A DNA stretch of 64,000 nucleotides from Brachybacterium sp. Z12 (GCF_014400405.1 NZ_CP060496.1:3410001-3474000), one strand, 5' to 3'. Positions 18,270 through 27,903 are shown, counted from the first letter of the stretch. Numbers and translations: made by a program. Notes: generated from the letters alone by a model not told the origin.

Positions 18270-19027
18270 TCAGACGGCGATGCGCTGCGCCATCAGGGCG
18301 AAGGCCCACGCCGGATCATCGACGGTGATCGTGTCGCAGCCCAGCTCCAGGGCACGTTCGAGCTCCTCATCGGCGCGGGCGGTCCACAGGTTCAGCGTCG
18401 CACCGAGCTCGGCGGCCCGCTCGACGTCGCCCTGGCGGGCATCGGCGATCCGCACGCCCACATGAGCGACCTGCAGCTCACGGCAGGACTCCCACCACTC
18501 GGGGAGGTGGCGGTGGTGGTGCGCATCAGCGGGATCTGCGGGGCCAGCTCCGCGGTGCGGCGCAGCGGCTCTTCATGGAAGGAGAGCATGCACGCCGGCG
18601 CACCTGCGGGATCCTGCCAGGCGGCCTCGTCGAAGTGCTCCTGCAGGATCTCGATCACCAGATCGACGGCGGCGGGGGCCTTGATCTCCACCAGCAGCGG
18701 CACCCGGGTGCCGTCCTCGCGGACGGCCGCGTCGAGCACCTGGGAGAGGGTCGGGATGTGCTCGCCCTTGCCCACCAGCACCCGGTCGAGCTGAGCTCGG
18801 GTGAGGTCGGCGACGGCCCCGGTGCGCAGCGGGGAGTCCTCCTGCGCGGTGCGGTCCAGGGTCGCGTCGTGGATGATCACGTCCCTGCCGTCGGCGCTCA
18901 GGTGCACATCGCACTCGAGCCACTGGGAGCCCTCGGCGACACCGCGCCGGAAGGACAGGATCGTGTTCTCGGGCTCCACCGCGGCGGCGCCGCGGTGCCC
19001 GACGATCTCGGGCTGCTGCGTGGTCAT
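18270..19027 (-). CDS. glycerophosphodiester phosphodiesterase 3 (frameshifted)
   Basis: About 253 residues. IVGHRGAAAVEPENT, LECDVHLSADGRD and IHDATLDRTAQEDS are nearly identical to copy 2, so the pair arose by recent tandem duplication. The frame breaks at the G run 18501-18504; correction gives TSPEWWESCRELQVAHVGV and a normal C-terminus. It directly follows ugpB, and a strong hairpin separates the two. Confidence 0.86.
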
Positions 19028-19091
19028 GGTCTGGTTCTCCTCGGTACGGGCTCACGGCCCTGGTCATTCCGTGGCCCGTGGGGGCCGGGGG

Positions 19092-19126
19092 TCGCGGCCC
19101 CGGGCGACGTGCACCCGGGGCCGCGA
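19092..19126 (-). terminator. hairpin between ugpB and phosphodiesterase 3
   Basis: TCGCGGCCCCGGG and its perfect complement pair around a 9-nt loop. In this position it could end the ugp message or attenuate expression of the phosphodiesterases. Confidence 0.65.
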
Positions 19127-19150
19127 GTCATGCGGTCAGAGCAGAGACGG

Positions 19151-20548
19151 TCAGTTCCAGCCCTCGAACTGCACGGCCTCATAGTTCTCGCGATTGTCGT
19201 CGAGCGTCTCCTGGAGCTCGGCGGCGAGGGCCTCCAGGACCGGTGCCGGGTCGGCGTTGTCCCCGAAGACCTGGCCCATCGCGGCGCCGATCTCGGTGAC
19301 CGAACCCTGGTCCCAGTTGGTGTAGTCCGCGGTGCGGGCGTTCTCCAGCTGCCTCAGGGCAACACCGTAGTTGGGGTTGGCGGCGACCTGATCCTTCACC
19401 ACCTGGGTCTCCTCGGAGCCCTTGACGATCGGGACGTAGCCGGTGCCGACATGCCATTCCGCGGCCTTCTCCGGCTGAGCGAGGAAGCGGAACAGCTCGG
19501 CGCAGGCATCCTGGCGGTCCTGCGAGTCGCTGCGCACGATGTGCAGCCCGGAGCCGCCGGTGGGGACCTGCTTCTGCTCGCCCTCCTTGGACAGCATGTA
19601 GGCGGTGCCGATCTCGAAGAGCCCCTCGGTGGCCTCGGTCTGGCCGGTCAGGCCCGCGGTCGAGCCGCGCCAGCCGGCGGCGAGGCCCGAGGCGAAGTCG
19701 GTGCCCGAATCCTTGGCGAGGTAGCCGTAGCCGTCGTCGTGGATGAACTTGCGCATCCACTCCAGCCACTCCACGCCCTTGTCGTCGCTGATGGTGACCT
19801 GGAAGTCGTCGGTCGCGTTCGCCCCGCCGAAGCCCCAGATGTCGGCCTGGCCGTGCCAGGCGTCGGCGCTGAAGGCGATCGCGGACAGCGGGCGGCCGTC
19901 GACATCGATCTTCGCGAGCTCGGGAGCGAACAGCGCGAGGTCCTCCCAGGTCTCGGGACCCTCCTCGGGCAGACCGGCCTCGATGTAGCGGGTCTTGTTG
20001 TAGTAGAAGAGCGGGGTCGAGCGGGCGAAGGGGACGGTGAAGGTCTGGCCTCCGGCCTTGCCCTCGGCGACGTAGTTCTCGAGGTAGACGTCGAGGTTCC
20101 ACTCGTCATCGAAGTAGTCGTCCAGCGGGGCGAGCGCGCCGGACTGGTGGAACTGCAGCCACTGCATCTCGGGGAAGCAGACGATGTCCGGGACGGTGCG
20201 GGCCTGGAGGGAGGCGGTGAACTTCTGGTTGAGGTCGGCGTACCCGCCGCCGACGGACTCGGCGATCGCGACGATCTCGTCCTGCGACTCGTTGAAGTCC
20301 GCGAACAGCTTCGAGAGGACCTCGTAGTTGGTGCCGGTGAAGGGCGCCCAGAACAGGATCGGGGTGCGGCCCTCGTACTCGGAGGGGACGGTGAGGTCCG
20401 CCTGGCTGAAGCCGTCGCGGACGCTGCCCTCGGCGCTGTCGTCGCCACCGGCGGGAGCACCACAGGCGGCGAGTCCGGCGGCGCTGGCGCCGAGGCCCAT
20501 GGCGGCCAGCAGTCGACGACGGGAGAAGGGGGAGGCAGTGCGGTTCAT
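19151..20548 (-). CDS. ugpB: sn-glycerol-3-phosphate ABC transporter, substrate-binding lipoprotein
   Basis: 465 residues with an N-terminal lipoprotein signal preceded by SRRR (SRRRLLAAMGLGASAAGL then AAC), which may be Tat-dependent. The binding domain resembles UgpB: PILFWAPFTGTNYEVLSKLF, FNESQDE, VPDIVCFPEMQW and VPFARSTPLFYYNKTRY. Downstream of the two permeases and upstream of three phosphodiesterases, which supports uptake of glycerol-3-phosphate or glycerophosphodiesters. No ATPase gene is nearby, so a shared UgpC/MsmK-type ATPase must be encoded elsewhere. Confidence 0.85.
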   Translation of the reverse strand: MNRTASPFSRRRLLAAMGLGASAAGLAACGAPAGGDDSAEGSVRDGFSQADLTVPSEYEGRTPILFWAPFTGTNYEVLSKLFADFNESQDEIVAIAESVGGGYADLNQKFTASLQARTVPDIVCFPEMQWLQFHQSGALAPLDDYFDDEWNLDVYLENYVAEGKAGGQTFTVPFARSTPLFYYNKTRYIEAGLPEEGPETWEDLALFAPELAKIDVDGRPLSAIAFSADAWHGQADIWGFGGANATDDFQVTISDDKGVEWLEWMRKFIHDDGYGYLAKDSGTDFASGLAAGWRGSTAGLTGQTEATEGLFEIGTAYMLSKEGEQKQVPTGGSGLHIVRSDSQDRQDACAELFRFLAQPEKAAEWHVGTGYVPIVKGSEETQVVKDQVAANPNYGVALRQLENARTADYTNWDQGSVTEIGAAMGQVFGDNADPAPVLEALAAELQETLDDNRENYEAVQFEGWN

Positions 20549-20638
20549 CGAGGTCGCTCCTTGCGAAGGGCCCGTCCGGGCAGGACGGAGGGTCATGGGG
20601 GGTGGGGTGGATCAGGTGCGCGGCGCGGGGCCGCAGCC

Positions 20639-21544
20639 TCACTTCATGGCGCCGGCGGCGAGGCCGCCGATGATGCGCTTCTGGGCGAGGAAGAACAGGA
20701 TCAGCATCGGCAGGGAGACGAACACGGCGCCGGCCATGATCACGCCCCAGTTGCTGTAGCCCTCCTGGCTGCGCAGGAAGAGCAGGCCGATGGGCAGGGT
20801 GCGCATGTCCGCGGTGGAGGTGACGATCAGCGGCCACACGTACTCGTTCCACTTGCCGACCATCACGATCAGCGTGGCGGTGAGGATCATCGGATTGGAC
20901 AGCGGCACCACGATGGTGAGCATCCGGCGGATGTGGCCCGCACCGTCGATCTCCGCGGCCTGCAGGATGTCCTTGTCGATGGTGCGCATGTACTGGAACA
21001 GCAGGAACATCGCGAAGGCGCTGGCGATGCCGGGCAGGATCAGGCCGGCGTAGGTGTTCAGCCAGCCCAGGTTCGCCACGGTGATGTAGTTGACGATCAG
21101 GGTGACGTGGCCCGGCAGCATCAGCGAGCCGATGATCAGCACGAACGCGATCTTCTTGAACTTGAAGTCGACGAACACGAAGGCGTAGGCGCACAGGATC
21201 GCGAGAGAGATCTCGAGAGCCGTCCCCACCCCGGTGGTGATGATGGAGTTGAGGAAGAAGCGGTCGAACGGGGCGCTGTTCCACGCTGCGGTGAAGTTCT
21301 CGAAGGTGAACTCCCGCGGGATCCACTGCAGCGGCCAGGAGTAGATATCCTGGTGGGGCTTCATCGCGGAGGAGAACAGCCAGAACAGCGGCACGAAGAA
21401 GACAGCGATGGTCGCGAAGACTCCTGCGATCAGCAGGCCGGTCTTCCACAGCGGGCGGCGGGGGCCGCGGTCGCGTCCCCTGTTCCGGGGCGCAGTGTCT
21501 GCGGCGCCGGCGAGGGCGTCCTTGTCGACGGTCAGAGTGCTCAT
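20639..21544 (-). CDS. ugpE: sn-glycerol-3-phosphate ABC transporter permease
   Basis: 301 residues with six predicted membrane helices. The EAA loop reads AAEIDGAGHIRRMLTIVVPL, the coupling motif of carbohydrate-type permeases. The start at 21544 overlaps the ugpA stop (ATGA), which is why this ATG is preferred to the much longer upstream reading frame. Intact. Confidence 0.87.
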   Translation of the reverse strand: MSTLTVDKDALAGAADTAPRNRGRDRGPRRPLWKTGLLIAGVFATIAVFFVPLFWLFSSAMKPHQDIYSWPLQWIPREFTFENFTAAWNSAPFDRFFLNSIITTGVGTALEISLAILCAYAFVFVDFKFKKIAFVLIIGSLMLPGHVTLIVNYITVANLGWLNTYAGLILPGIASAFAMFLLFQYMRTIDKDILQAAEIDGAGHIRRMLTIVVPLSNPMILTATLIVMVGKWNEYVWPLIVTSTADMRTLPIGLLFLRSQEGYSNWGVIMAGAVFVSLPMLILFFLAQKRIIGGLAAGAMK

Positions 21545-22568
21545 GAGTCGTAGTTCACCTTCTTGTCGCCGTAGCGCACCTGCACGTACGTGATGATCAG
21601 GAGGATGCCCAGCAGCACTGTGGCGGCGGCCGAGGCGGTGCCGATGTCGAACTTCTGGAAGGCCTCCTCGTAGACCATCCAGCTCAGGGTGCTGGAAGAG
21701 GTTCCGGGGCCGCCGCTGGTCATGATCGAGATGATGTCGAAGGCCTGGGCGGCGGAGATGATGATGCCGGTGATCGAGAGGAAGAAGATGATCGGGCTCA
21801 GCAGCGGCAGCGTCAGGTGGCGGAACAGCTTCCGGCCGTGGGCGCCGTCGAGGGCCGCCGCCTCGTAGAGGTCCTTCGGCAGGTCGAGGATCGCGGTGTA
21901 GCAGATGACGGTGACGAAGCCGAGGCGCTGCCAGGTGTACGCGATGGTGATCGACCACAGCGACCAGTCCGAAGTGGTGGTCCAGGCGGGGGAATCCGCA
22001 CCGAACAGGGAGAATGCCCAGCGGGAGAGTCCGTAGTTCGGGTCGAACATGAACAGCCACAAGATGCCTACGGCCGCGCCGGGGAGCATGTGCGGGGCGA
22101 AGGCCATGGTCTGCGCGAAGCCGGTGAACGGGACCTTGGTGGCCAGCAGGCTTCCCAGCAGCAGGCCCAGCACGAGTGAGCCGATGACGCTCACGCCCGT
22201 GAAGATCAGCGTGTTCATCAGGACCTGGCCGAAGCTCGCATCCGTGAACAGGTCGGTGTAGTTCTCCAGGCCCACCCACTCGGGGCTCGGCGCGACGAAG
22301 TCCCACTCGAAGAAGCTGAGCCCGATGTTGTACAGCGCGGGGTAGTACGAGAAGACGATGATCGCGATGAGGTTCGGTGCGATGAGGGCGCCGAAGAGGA
22401 GGGCGTCGCGGCGCACTCGGCGGCGGCGCTGCGGAGAGCGCCGACGCTCCTCGCTGCGGCCCTTCGTGCCGGGGGCGGGGGCGCGGGCGGGCTGGTGGGT
22501 GCCTCGGCCTGCGCTGGCCCCGACGGGACGGCGGGGTCCGTGCGCGGGCTGCGGACTGTGATCGACAT
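21541..22568 (-). CDS. ugpA: sn-glycerol-3-phosphate ABC transporter permease (frameshifted near the N-terminus)
   Basis: About 342 residues. A Pro-rich basic N-terminus is followed by six membrane helices beginning LLFGALIAPNLIAIIVFSYY. The EAA loop is AAALDGAHGRKLFRHLTLPL. From the ATG at 22568 the frame shifts in the G runs at 22471-22480; one added base joins it to GTKGRSEERRRSPQRRRR. First gene of the ugp operon, with a LacI-type operator upstream at 22782-22797. Confidence 0.83.
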
Positions 22569-23058
22569 GGGAGCACTCCCGGAATCCTGGTCGGGCGGTG
22601 GCTGGGAAGCCATCGAGAGGGTGTCGGTGGTGGGGCCTGTGGCCGGCGGGGCTGGCCCGGCGCTGGCCGGCTGACTGCCATCCGGCCTCGTCGACATCCA
22701 CACCGTAGAGAGATCGAGAGGCGCCCGCCAAAGAGGCATACGTGCAGGTGAACCAGGCGTGAACCACGCCTGTCACCGCTGGTGGGAGCGCTCCCACGCT
22801 GCGACTCGAGGGCCGCCCATGGCCCCTGGACGTCGGATCGCGGAGGCGGTCCATCGAATGTTCATCCCGGCGTCCACAGATGTTCCTCGGCGGCCGGTTC
22901 TGGTCGTCCGTCCGCGAACTCGGACTTCACCTGACGGCCACCCGCCGGCCCTGGCGGACGTCACCCGCTGGGCTATCCTGCGCCGACGCACCACCCGCAC
23001 GGCCGAGACGGCACCCGCCCTGCCCGAGTGGACAGCGGCGACCCGCGAGGAGGCACGC
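22569..23058. other. 490-bp divergent regulatory region between ugpA and lacI
   Basis: No gene is evident. It contains the operator palindrome at 22782-22797 and a candidate -10 TATCCT (22974-22979) for the plus-strand regulator. A long plus-strand frame (from 22759) crosses it but shows no domain before 23059. Confidence 0.6.
22782..22797. promoter_or_regulatory. LacI-family operator palindrome
   Basis: GTGGGAGCGCTCCCAC is a perfect 16-bp palindrome with the central CG typical of LacI/GalR operators. It lies 214 bp upstream of ugpA and 262 bp upstream of the divergent LacI gene. Confidence 0.7.
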
Positions 23059-24112
23059 ATGATGGCCCGACCACCGACGATGGAGGATGTCGCGCGTGCC
23101 GCCGGTGTCTCCCGCTCCACGGTCTCGCGAGTGTTCCAGAACGGCGGCGAGCGCGTCTCCCCGGATGCCATGATCAAGATCCATGAGGCCGCGAAGCGCC
23201 TGGGCTACGTGCACAACCTCGTCGCCAGCGGTCTCGCGATGCGGCAGGGCCGCCAGCTGGGGCTGCTCGTGCGCGATGCCACCAATCCCGCCTACGGCCA
23301 CCTCCACGCCGAGATGAACCGCGCGGTCGAAGCCGCAGGGCGCACCCTGATCTCGGTGACGGCCTTCCGCCACGACTACGGGACCGCCGAGGTCGAGGGG
23401 TTGAACAGGCTGATCGGTCAGCGCGTCGCTGGCGTGTTCGTGGGCACCGGGGTGACCGCTGCGGAGGATCTCGTCGAGACCGTCACCGCGACGCCGATGA
23501 TGATCGTCGGCCGCCCCAACGAGCACCCGCAGATCGACTCCGTGAGCTACGACGAGCACGCCCACGGGCGCCTGATGGCCGAGGCGATCGCCGCCAAGGG
23601 GCATCACCGGATCGCGGTGCTCACCGCGCCGCTCCTGTACTCCCGAGTGTTCGACCTGCGGATGCGCAGCCTCGTCGAGCGCTGCAAGGAGCTGGGGATC
23701 GCCACGGTCCCCGTGGATCTGCTGCCGGTCGAGCTGGGCGTGACGCGCGCCTCGACGCAGCCCGGGAGCAGGATCTGAGCTGCATCGTCTGCCCGGTGGA
23801 CTACGTCGCCCTGGACCTGCTGCGCGCCGCCGCCGCGCGCGGCGTGCGGATCCCCGAGGATGTCAGCACCGTCGGCTTCGACGGGCTGAGCGACGGGCTC
23901 GATCTGCTCGGGCTCGCGACGCTCCGGCTCCCGGTCGCCGAGGTGGCCCAGGCCGCCGTCGCCCGCATGGAGGAGCTGCTGGTGGCGGCCCAGGACGACG
24001 CCGAGGGGCCACCGCCCCCGCGGCGACCGCGGTGCGGCACACAGTCGTCGCCGGGCACCTGACGCCCGGGCGGACGCTGGGACCGACCCTGGGTCAGCGG
24101 CGGTCAGGTTAG
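23059..24112 (+). CDS. LacI-family regulator of the ugp genes (two frameshifts)
   Basis: About 350 residues. The N-terminal helix-turn-helix reads TMEDVARAAGVSRSTVSRVF, with the hinge helix ending LVASGLAMRQ, followed by a periplasmic-binding-like sensor domain. The frame shifts between 23730 and 23762 (rejoining at REQDLSCIVCPVDYVALDLL) and again at the C run near 24014-24018. The second correction yields TAVRHTVVAGHLTPGRTLGP, the normal family C-terminus, with TAG at 24110-24112. GAGGAGG precedes the ATG at 23059. Confidence 0.83.
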
Positions 24113-24151
24113 CCTGTCCGAACCCCATTGATGCAGGTCAGGACAGCCTTT
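24104..24151 (+). promoter_or_regulatory. tandem DtxR/IdeR-like iron boxes upstream of ferritin
   Basis: TCAGGTTAGCCTGTCCGAA (24104-24122) matches 15 of 19 positions of the DtxR consensus. A weaker copy, GCAGGTCAGGACAGCCTTT, lies at 24133-24151, 29 bp downstream. The first overlaps the stop codon of the upstream regulator. In mycobacteria tandem boxes at bfrB mediate IdeR activation. Confidence 0.5.
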
Positions 24152-24180
24152 CCATGCGTGACAAGGGCGCTGCGGAGGAC

Positions 24181-24186
24181 TACGGT
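24181..24186 (+). promoter_or_regulatory. candidate -10 box, leaderless ferritin transcript
   Basis: TACGGT ends 7 nt before the ATG at 24194, and no ribosome site precedes the start. Confidence 0.4.
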
Positions 24187-24193
24187 CATCACC

Positions 24194-24715
24194 ATGAAGA
24201 TGAGCAATGACCTAGAGAAGAAGTTCCAGGACCAGATCACCCTCGAGTTCGCCGCGTCGATCACGTACCGGCAGCTCGCCATCGAGGCGGACGAGCAGGA
24301 CCTCCCCGGCATCGCCGCCTGGCTGCGGCGCCAGGCCGATGAGGAGATCGTGCACGCCAACAAGTTCATCCAGCACCTCTCGGACCGCGGCAACCACGCC
24401 ACCATCGGCGCGATCGCCGAGCCCGGCGTGGCCCCCGGCCTCTCGGTGCTGGAGATCTTCGAGGCGGCGCTCGCCCACGAGGAGAAGGTCTCCGAGTCGA
24501 TCCGCGAGCTGTACCGCAGCGCCGACAAGGAGGGCGACTACGATGCACGCCCGCTGCTGAACTGGTTCGTGGACGAGCAGATCGAGGAGGAGGCCACCGT
24601 CTCCGAGATCATCGGCCGCGTGAAGCTGATCGGTGGGGACGGCTCCGGCCTGCTGCGCCTGGACGCCGAGCTCGGCCGGCGCCCCGCCGAGACCACCGAG
24701 GCCGACGAGGGCTGA
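24194..24715 (+). CDS. ferritin
   Basis: 173 residues of a four-helix ferritin. The ferroxidase ligands are visible in LEFAASITYRQLA, ADEEIVHANKF (the ExxH pair) and WFVDEQIEEEA. It resembles the non-haem ferritin BfrB of actinobacteria more than bacterioferritin, since no haem-ligand Met is evident at the expected place. It would store iron as a ferric core in a 24-mer. The iron boxes upstream suggest DtxR/IdeR control. Intact. Confidence 0.88.
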   Translation: MKMSNDLEKKFQDQITLEFAASITYRQLAIEADEQDLPGIAAWLRRQADEEIVHANKFIQHLSDRGNHATIGAIAEPGVAPGLSVLEIFEAALAHEEKVSESIRELYRSADKEGDYDARPLLNWFVDEQIEEEATVSEIIGRVKLIGGDGSGLLRLDAELGRRPAETTEADEG

Positions 24716-24785
24716 GCCCAGGCCCCCTACCCTCGGGCAGCCTCCTGGCCATCGGCCTGCCCTCAGCCTGATTCCCGGCCACCGA

Positions 24786-24842
24786 ATGGAGCTGAGGGGA
24801 CGGCGACCTGCATAGTGCAAGGCAGCGTTCCCTCAGCTCCAT
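24786..24842. repeat. 57-bp hairpin repeat, left copy
   Basis: Starts ATGGAGCTGAGGGGACGG and ends CCCTCAGCTCCAT: two 27-nt arms (about 21-22 pairs) around a 3-nt centre (TAG). About 84% identical to the copy at 26021-26077, in the same orientation, with similar flanks (CCGGCCA upstream). Confidence 0.85.
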
Positions 24843-24984
24843 TTCGTGGACATGCCCCGGCTGCCCCGGCTGCTCTACCCAGCGCAGCCCCGGCCCAGCC
24901 ACAGCCTTTCCTCCCCAGCGCCCCCGGATCCACATTTACCGGCGGCCCCTGTCCCTGGAGGAGCGCTGCCATCACGGTGAGCGC

Positions 24985-25881
24985 ATGCTCGTTTCCAGCC
25001 GCCCACCGGAAGTCCACGTCAGAACGCGCCATGAGCTCGAGAGCGCGGGATACACGCGGCGGCAGATCGATGCCCTGCTGCAGGAGGGCCGAATGTTTCG
25101 GCTGGCGCCCGGCCTGTATGGCTCGCCTCTGACCCCACCGCACATCACCCAAGCTCTCCGGCGGAACCACAGGGTCACGTGCATCAACGCGCTGAAGCTC
25201 TACGGGTTCTGGGTGCCACCCACATCGTCCAGGCACGAAGCACGGCTGCGCGGCGGTCGCCGGAGCGGTGACACGCTCGGACTACCCGAGGTCGTCCTCC
25301 ACGATCCTCCGCTGAGGAACTGGCCCGACCCGCATCCCGTGCTCCCGCTCCCGATCGCCGTTGAACATGCACTGCACTGTCTCGATGACGACGGCGCCGC
25401 GATCGTGCTCGAGTCCGGTCTCCACGAGGGCCTGCTCTCGGACGCCGACGTCGTCGACGCGATGTCTGCCCTGTCCGCTCGCCGCCGCGACGGGATCCTG
25501 CCGTTGCGTCACGATGCGCAGTCGGGAACAGAGACCAAGGTGACCAGGTATCTCCGCAAGCGAGGAGTGCGGGTTCGAACGCAGGTCGAGATCCCAGGCA
25601 TAGGCCGTGTCGATCTGCTCGCCGGCGAGAGGCTGATCATCGAGTGTGACAGCGTGCTCTGGCACAGCTCCCCTGAGCAGGTGAATACGGACCGCGCACG
25701 CGATCTCGAGGCGGCGCACCTGGGCTATGCCGTCCTCCGGCTTTCCTATCCCCAGATCATGGTGACCTGGGATCAGACCAGCCAGACCCTGCTGGATATG
25801 ATCCGCGCAGACGAGCATCGAGCCCCGAGGTCGCTGCGGTCCGTGGTTGTACCCGGATCGCCCCTGCGCCGCCCCGCATGA
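24985..25881 (+). CDS. AbiEi-like/DUF559 PD-(D/E)XK nuclease-like protein
   Basis: 298 residues. An N-terminal AbiEi-type winged-helix segment (about 12-50: TRHELESAGYTRRQIDALL, then MFRLAPGLYG) is followed by a C-terminal DUF559/Vsr-like domain. Glu183 (in GTETKVTRYL), Asp210 (GIGRVDLL) and Glu220 (LIIECDS), then WHSSPEQVNTDRARD, give a PD-(D/E)XK-like arrangement in which the usual Lys is replaced by Asp222. Such proteins are common multicopy orphans in actinobacteria, of unproven function. The gene lies alone between two 57-bp hairpins, so gene and repeats may form one module. Confidence 0.72.
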   Translation: MLVSSRPPEVHVRTRHELESAGYTRRQIDALLQEGRMFRLAPGLYGSPLTPPHITQALRRNHRVTCINALKLYGFWVPPTSSRHEARLRGGRRSGDTLGLPEVVLHDPPLRNWPDPHPVLPLPIAVEHALHCLDDDGAAIVLESGLHEGLLSDADVVDAMSALSARRRDGILPLRHDAQSGTETKVTRYLRKRGVRVRTQVEIPGIGRVDLLAGERLIIECDSVLWHSSPEQVNTDRARDLEAAHLGYAVLRLSYPQIMVTWDQTSQTLLDMIRADEHRAPRSLRSVVVPGSPLRRPA

Positions 25882-26020
25882 GCACCCGCCTGCGGGCCGG
25901 TCAGAAGCTGAGGCTCTGGCCCGAACGGGGGTGTCCACGCCATCACCGCAAGCGCCCCTTTGGCCTGATCACCTCGGATTGGCCCAACCACCTCGGGCGC
26001 AGTTCTGGCCCGGCCAACGA

Positions 26021-26077
26021 ATGGAGCTGAGGGGACGGTGCTCTGCATCGTGCAGGGCACTGTCCCCTCAGCTCCAT
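26021..26077. repeat. 57-bp hairpin repeat, right copy
   Basis: Arms of 27 nt pair at 25 positions around TCG. It starts ATGGAGCTGAGGGGACGG and ends CCCCTCAGCTCCAT. It lies between the DUF559 stop and the convergent BCCT gene. Confidence 0.85.
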
Positions 26078-26134
26078 CTGCTGGTCAGCGACACCAGGTG
26101 AGCCGGGCGTAGGGTCCGGCGTGATCGATGTGCG

Positions 26135-27903
26135 CTATGCGAATCCCCCTACTTGGCCGGGGGAGCAGAGGAAACAGCAGCCCCCTCGTCGGAGGCGTCC
26201 TCGCCCGTGGCATCCTCGCCGGTGGCCGCAGCGGCAGCGGCATCCCCGAGCCGCGCTGGCCTCATCCGCCGTGGTGGCCGGATGGCGCGCAGTCGCTCTT
26301 TCCTGGATCAGCGGATCGCGGCGCAGCATCATCACCAGCGAGATCGCCAGCGCGAGGATGACGAAGATGAACGGGGCCGCCGAGAGCATGACAGCGGTCT
26401 GCAGCGCCTCCAGGCCACCCGCGTAGAGCAGCACGGCGGCGGTCGCGCCGGTGAGCAGGCCCCACATGCCCAGCAGCGGGCGGCTGGGGTTCATGCGTCC
26501 GTCGGAGGAGATCACGGCGAGCACGTAGGTGTTCGAATCCGCGCTGGTCACGAAGTACATGATCACCAGGATCACGGCGACCACCGAGGTGAGTGCGCTC
26601 AGCGGCAGCTGATCCAGCAGGCCGAAGAAGGCGGTGTTGACGTTCTCGGTGGCGGCGTCACCGATCCCGGCGTCGCGCTCGAGGTCCATGAACATCGCCG
26701 AGCCGCCGAAGACGGTGAACCAGGCGGAGAAGATCAGGCTCGGCACACCGAGCACGACCAGTACGAACTGCCGGATGGTGCGGCCGCGGGAGATGCGGGC
26801 GAGGAAGATGCCCACGAAGGCGCCCCAGGAGATCCACCACGCCATCATGAAGTAGGTCCATCCCTGCATCCACTCCACGTCCGCGCCGTCCGTGGGCAGC
26901 AGGAGGCTGATCTCGAGGAATCCGCCGGCGTACCCGCCGAGCGAGCGGAGGAAGAGGTTGATCAGCCAGCTGGTGGGGCCGGTGGCCAGCACGAACAGCA
27001 GCAGGGCTGTGGCGACCACCATCGTGGTCTGGCTGAGGTAGCGGATGCCTCGCCCGATGCCGCTCATCGCCGAGGCGGTGAACAGAAGGGTGACCAGCGC
27101 GATGATGAGGAGCTGCACGCTGGTGGTGGTGAGGTCGATGCCGGTGATCCGGCTCATCCCCTGGCTGATCTGGGCGGCACCCAGCCCCAGCGAGGTCGTG
27201 GTGCCGAACAGCGTGGACAGGATGACGAGCACGTCGATGACCTTCCCACCAGCCCGTCGGCGTGACGACCGATCAGCGGGCGCAGGATCGGCGAGACCAG
27301 GCCCTTGTTCCCGAGGCGGTGTGTGGAGTAGCCGATCGCGAGGCCGAAGGTGGCGAACACGGCCCAGGCATGCAGCCCCCAGTCCAGGAACGTGAAGCGC
27401 AGGGCATCGACCACCGCTTCCGGACTGCCGGGCTCGGCAAGGCCGTGCGGCGGAGTGACCAGATGGGACACCGGTTCGGCGACCCCGTAGGTGATCATCC
27501 CGATGCCCATCACCGCACCCAGCAGCATCGCGATCCAGGCGTAGGTGGGGTACTCCGGTCGTGAGTCGTCCGGGCCGAGGCGGATGTCGCCGAAACGGGT
27601 GCAGGCCAGCACGAGCAGCAGTCCGATCAGGCACAGCGGGATCAGCAGCAGGGACCAGCCGCCGTTGGTGGTCACCCAGCGCATCGCCGTAGCGGCGGCG
27701 GAGCTCATCTGCGCCGGCCAGAAGCCTGCCGCGACGAGCAGGGCGACGATGAGCGCCACGGCCACCCAGACGACCCCACCCGCCGAGCGTCCAGAAAGTT
27801 GAGGGGCGCTCGGGAAGCGGTCGGACTCACGCCGGGCGCGGCGCGATCCGGGGTCGTGGCCGGTATCGGCAGGGAGAGGGTCAGCAGCGGTGTCCAGCGA
27901 CAT
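26135..27903 (-). CDS. BCCT-family betaine/choline/carnitine transporter (frameshifted)
   Basis: About 590 residues with 12 predicted membrane helices. The BCCT signature around helix 8 is present (TYFMMAWWISWGAFVGIFLA) together with GIGMITYGVAEP. These carriers import compatible solutes with Na+ or H+. The frame breaks near 27243 (DGLVG then KVIDVLVILSTLFG). The C-terminus in this frame is Arg/Cys-rich and unnatural; another frame from about 26255 gives an acidic Ala-rich tail ending at 26149, so the true stop is probably 26149. The start at 27903 is uncertain (27939 is possible). Confidence 0.83.

Noticed and set aside
18575..21553. Long plus-strand frame (992 codons) opposite ugpB and ugpE.
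   Set aside because: Antisense shadow, Gly/Ala/Glu/Leu-rich without domains, over well-identified transporter genes.
22782..22797. The perfect palindrome GTGGGAGCGCTCCCAC as a terminator.
   Set aside because: It lies in a divergent promoter region, far from any gene end, and has the central CG of LacI operators.
24786..26077. The 57-bp hairpins as ends of a classical insertion sequence.
   Set aside because: They are direct copies, each internally palindromic, with no transposase between them; kept instead as a repeat-associated module.
26115..26150. A short plus-strand stretch (VIDVRYANP, preceded by GCGTAGGGTC) resembling part of the LLM gene near 28420.
   Set aside because: Only about 30 bp of similarity, without the rest of the gene; may be chance or a tiny remnant, too weak to annotate.
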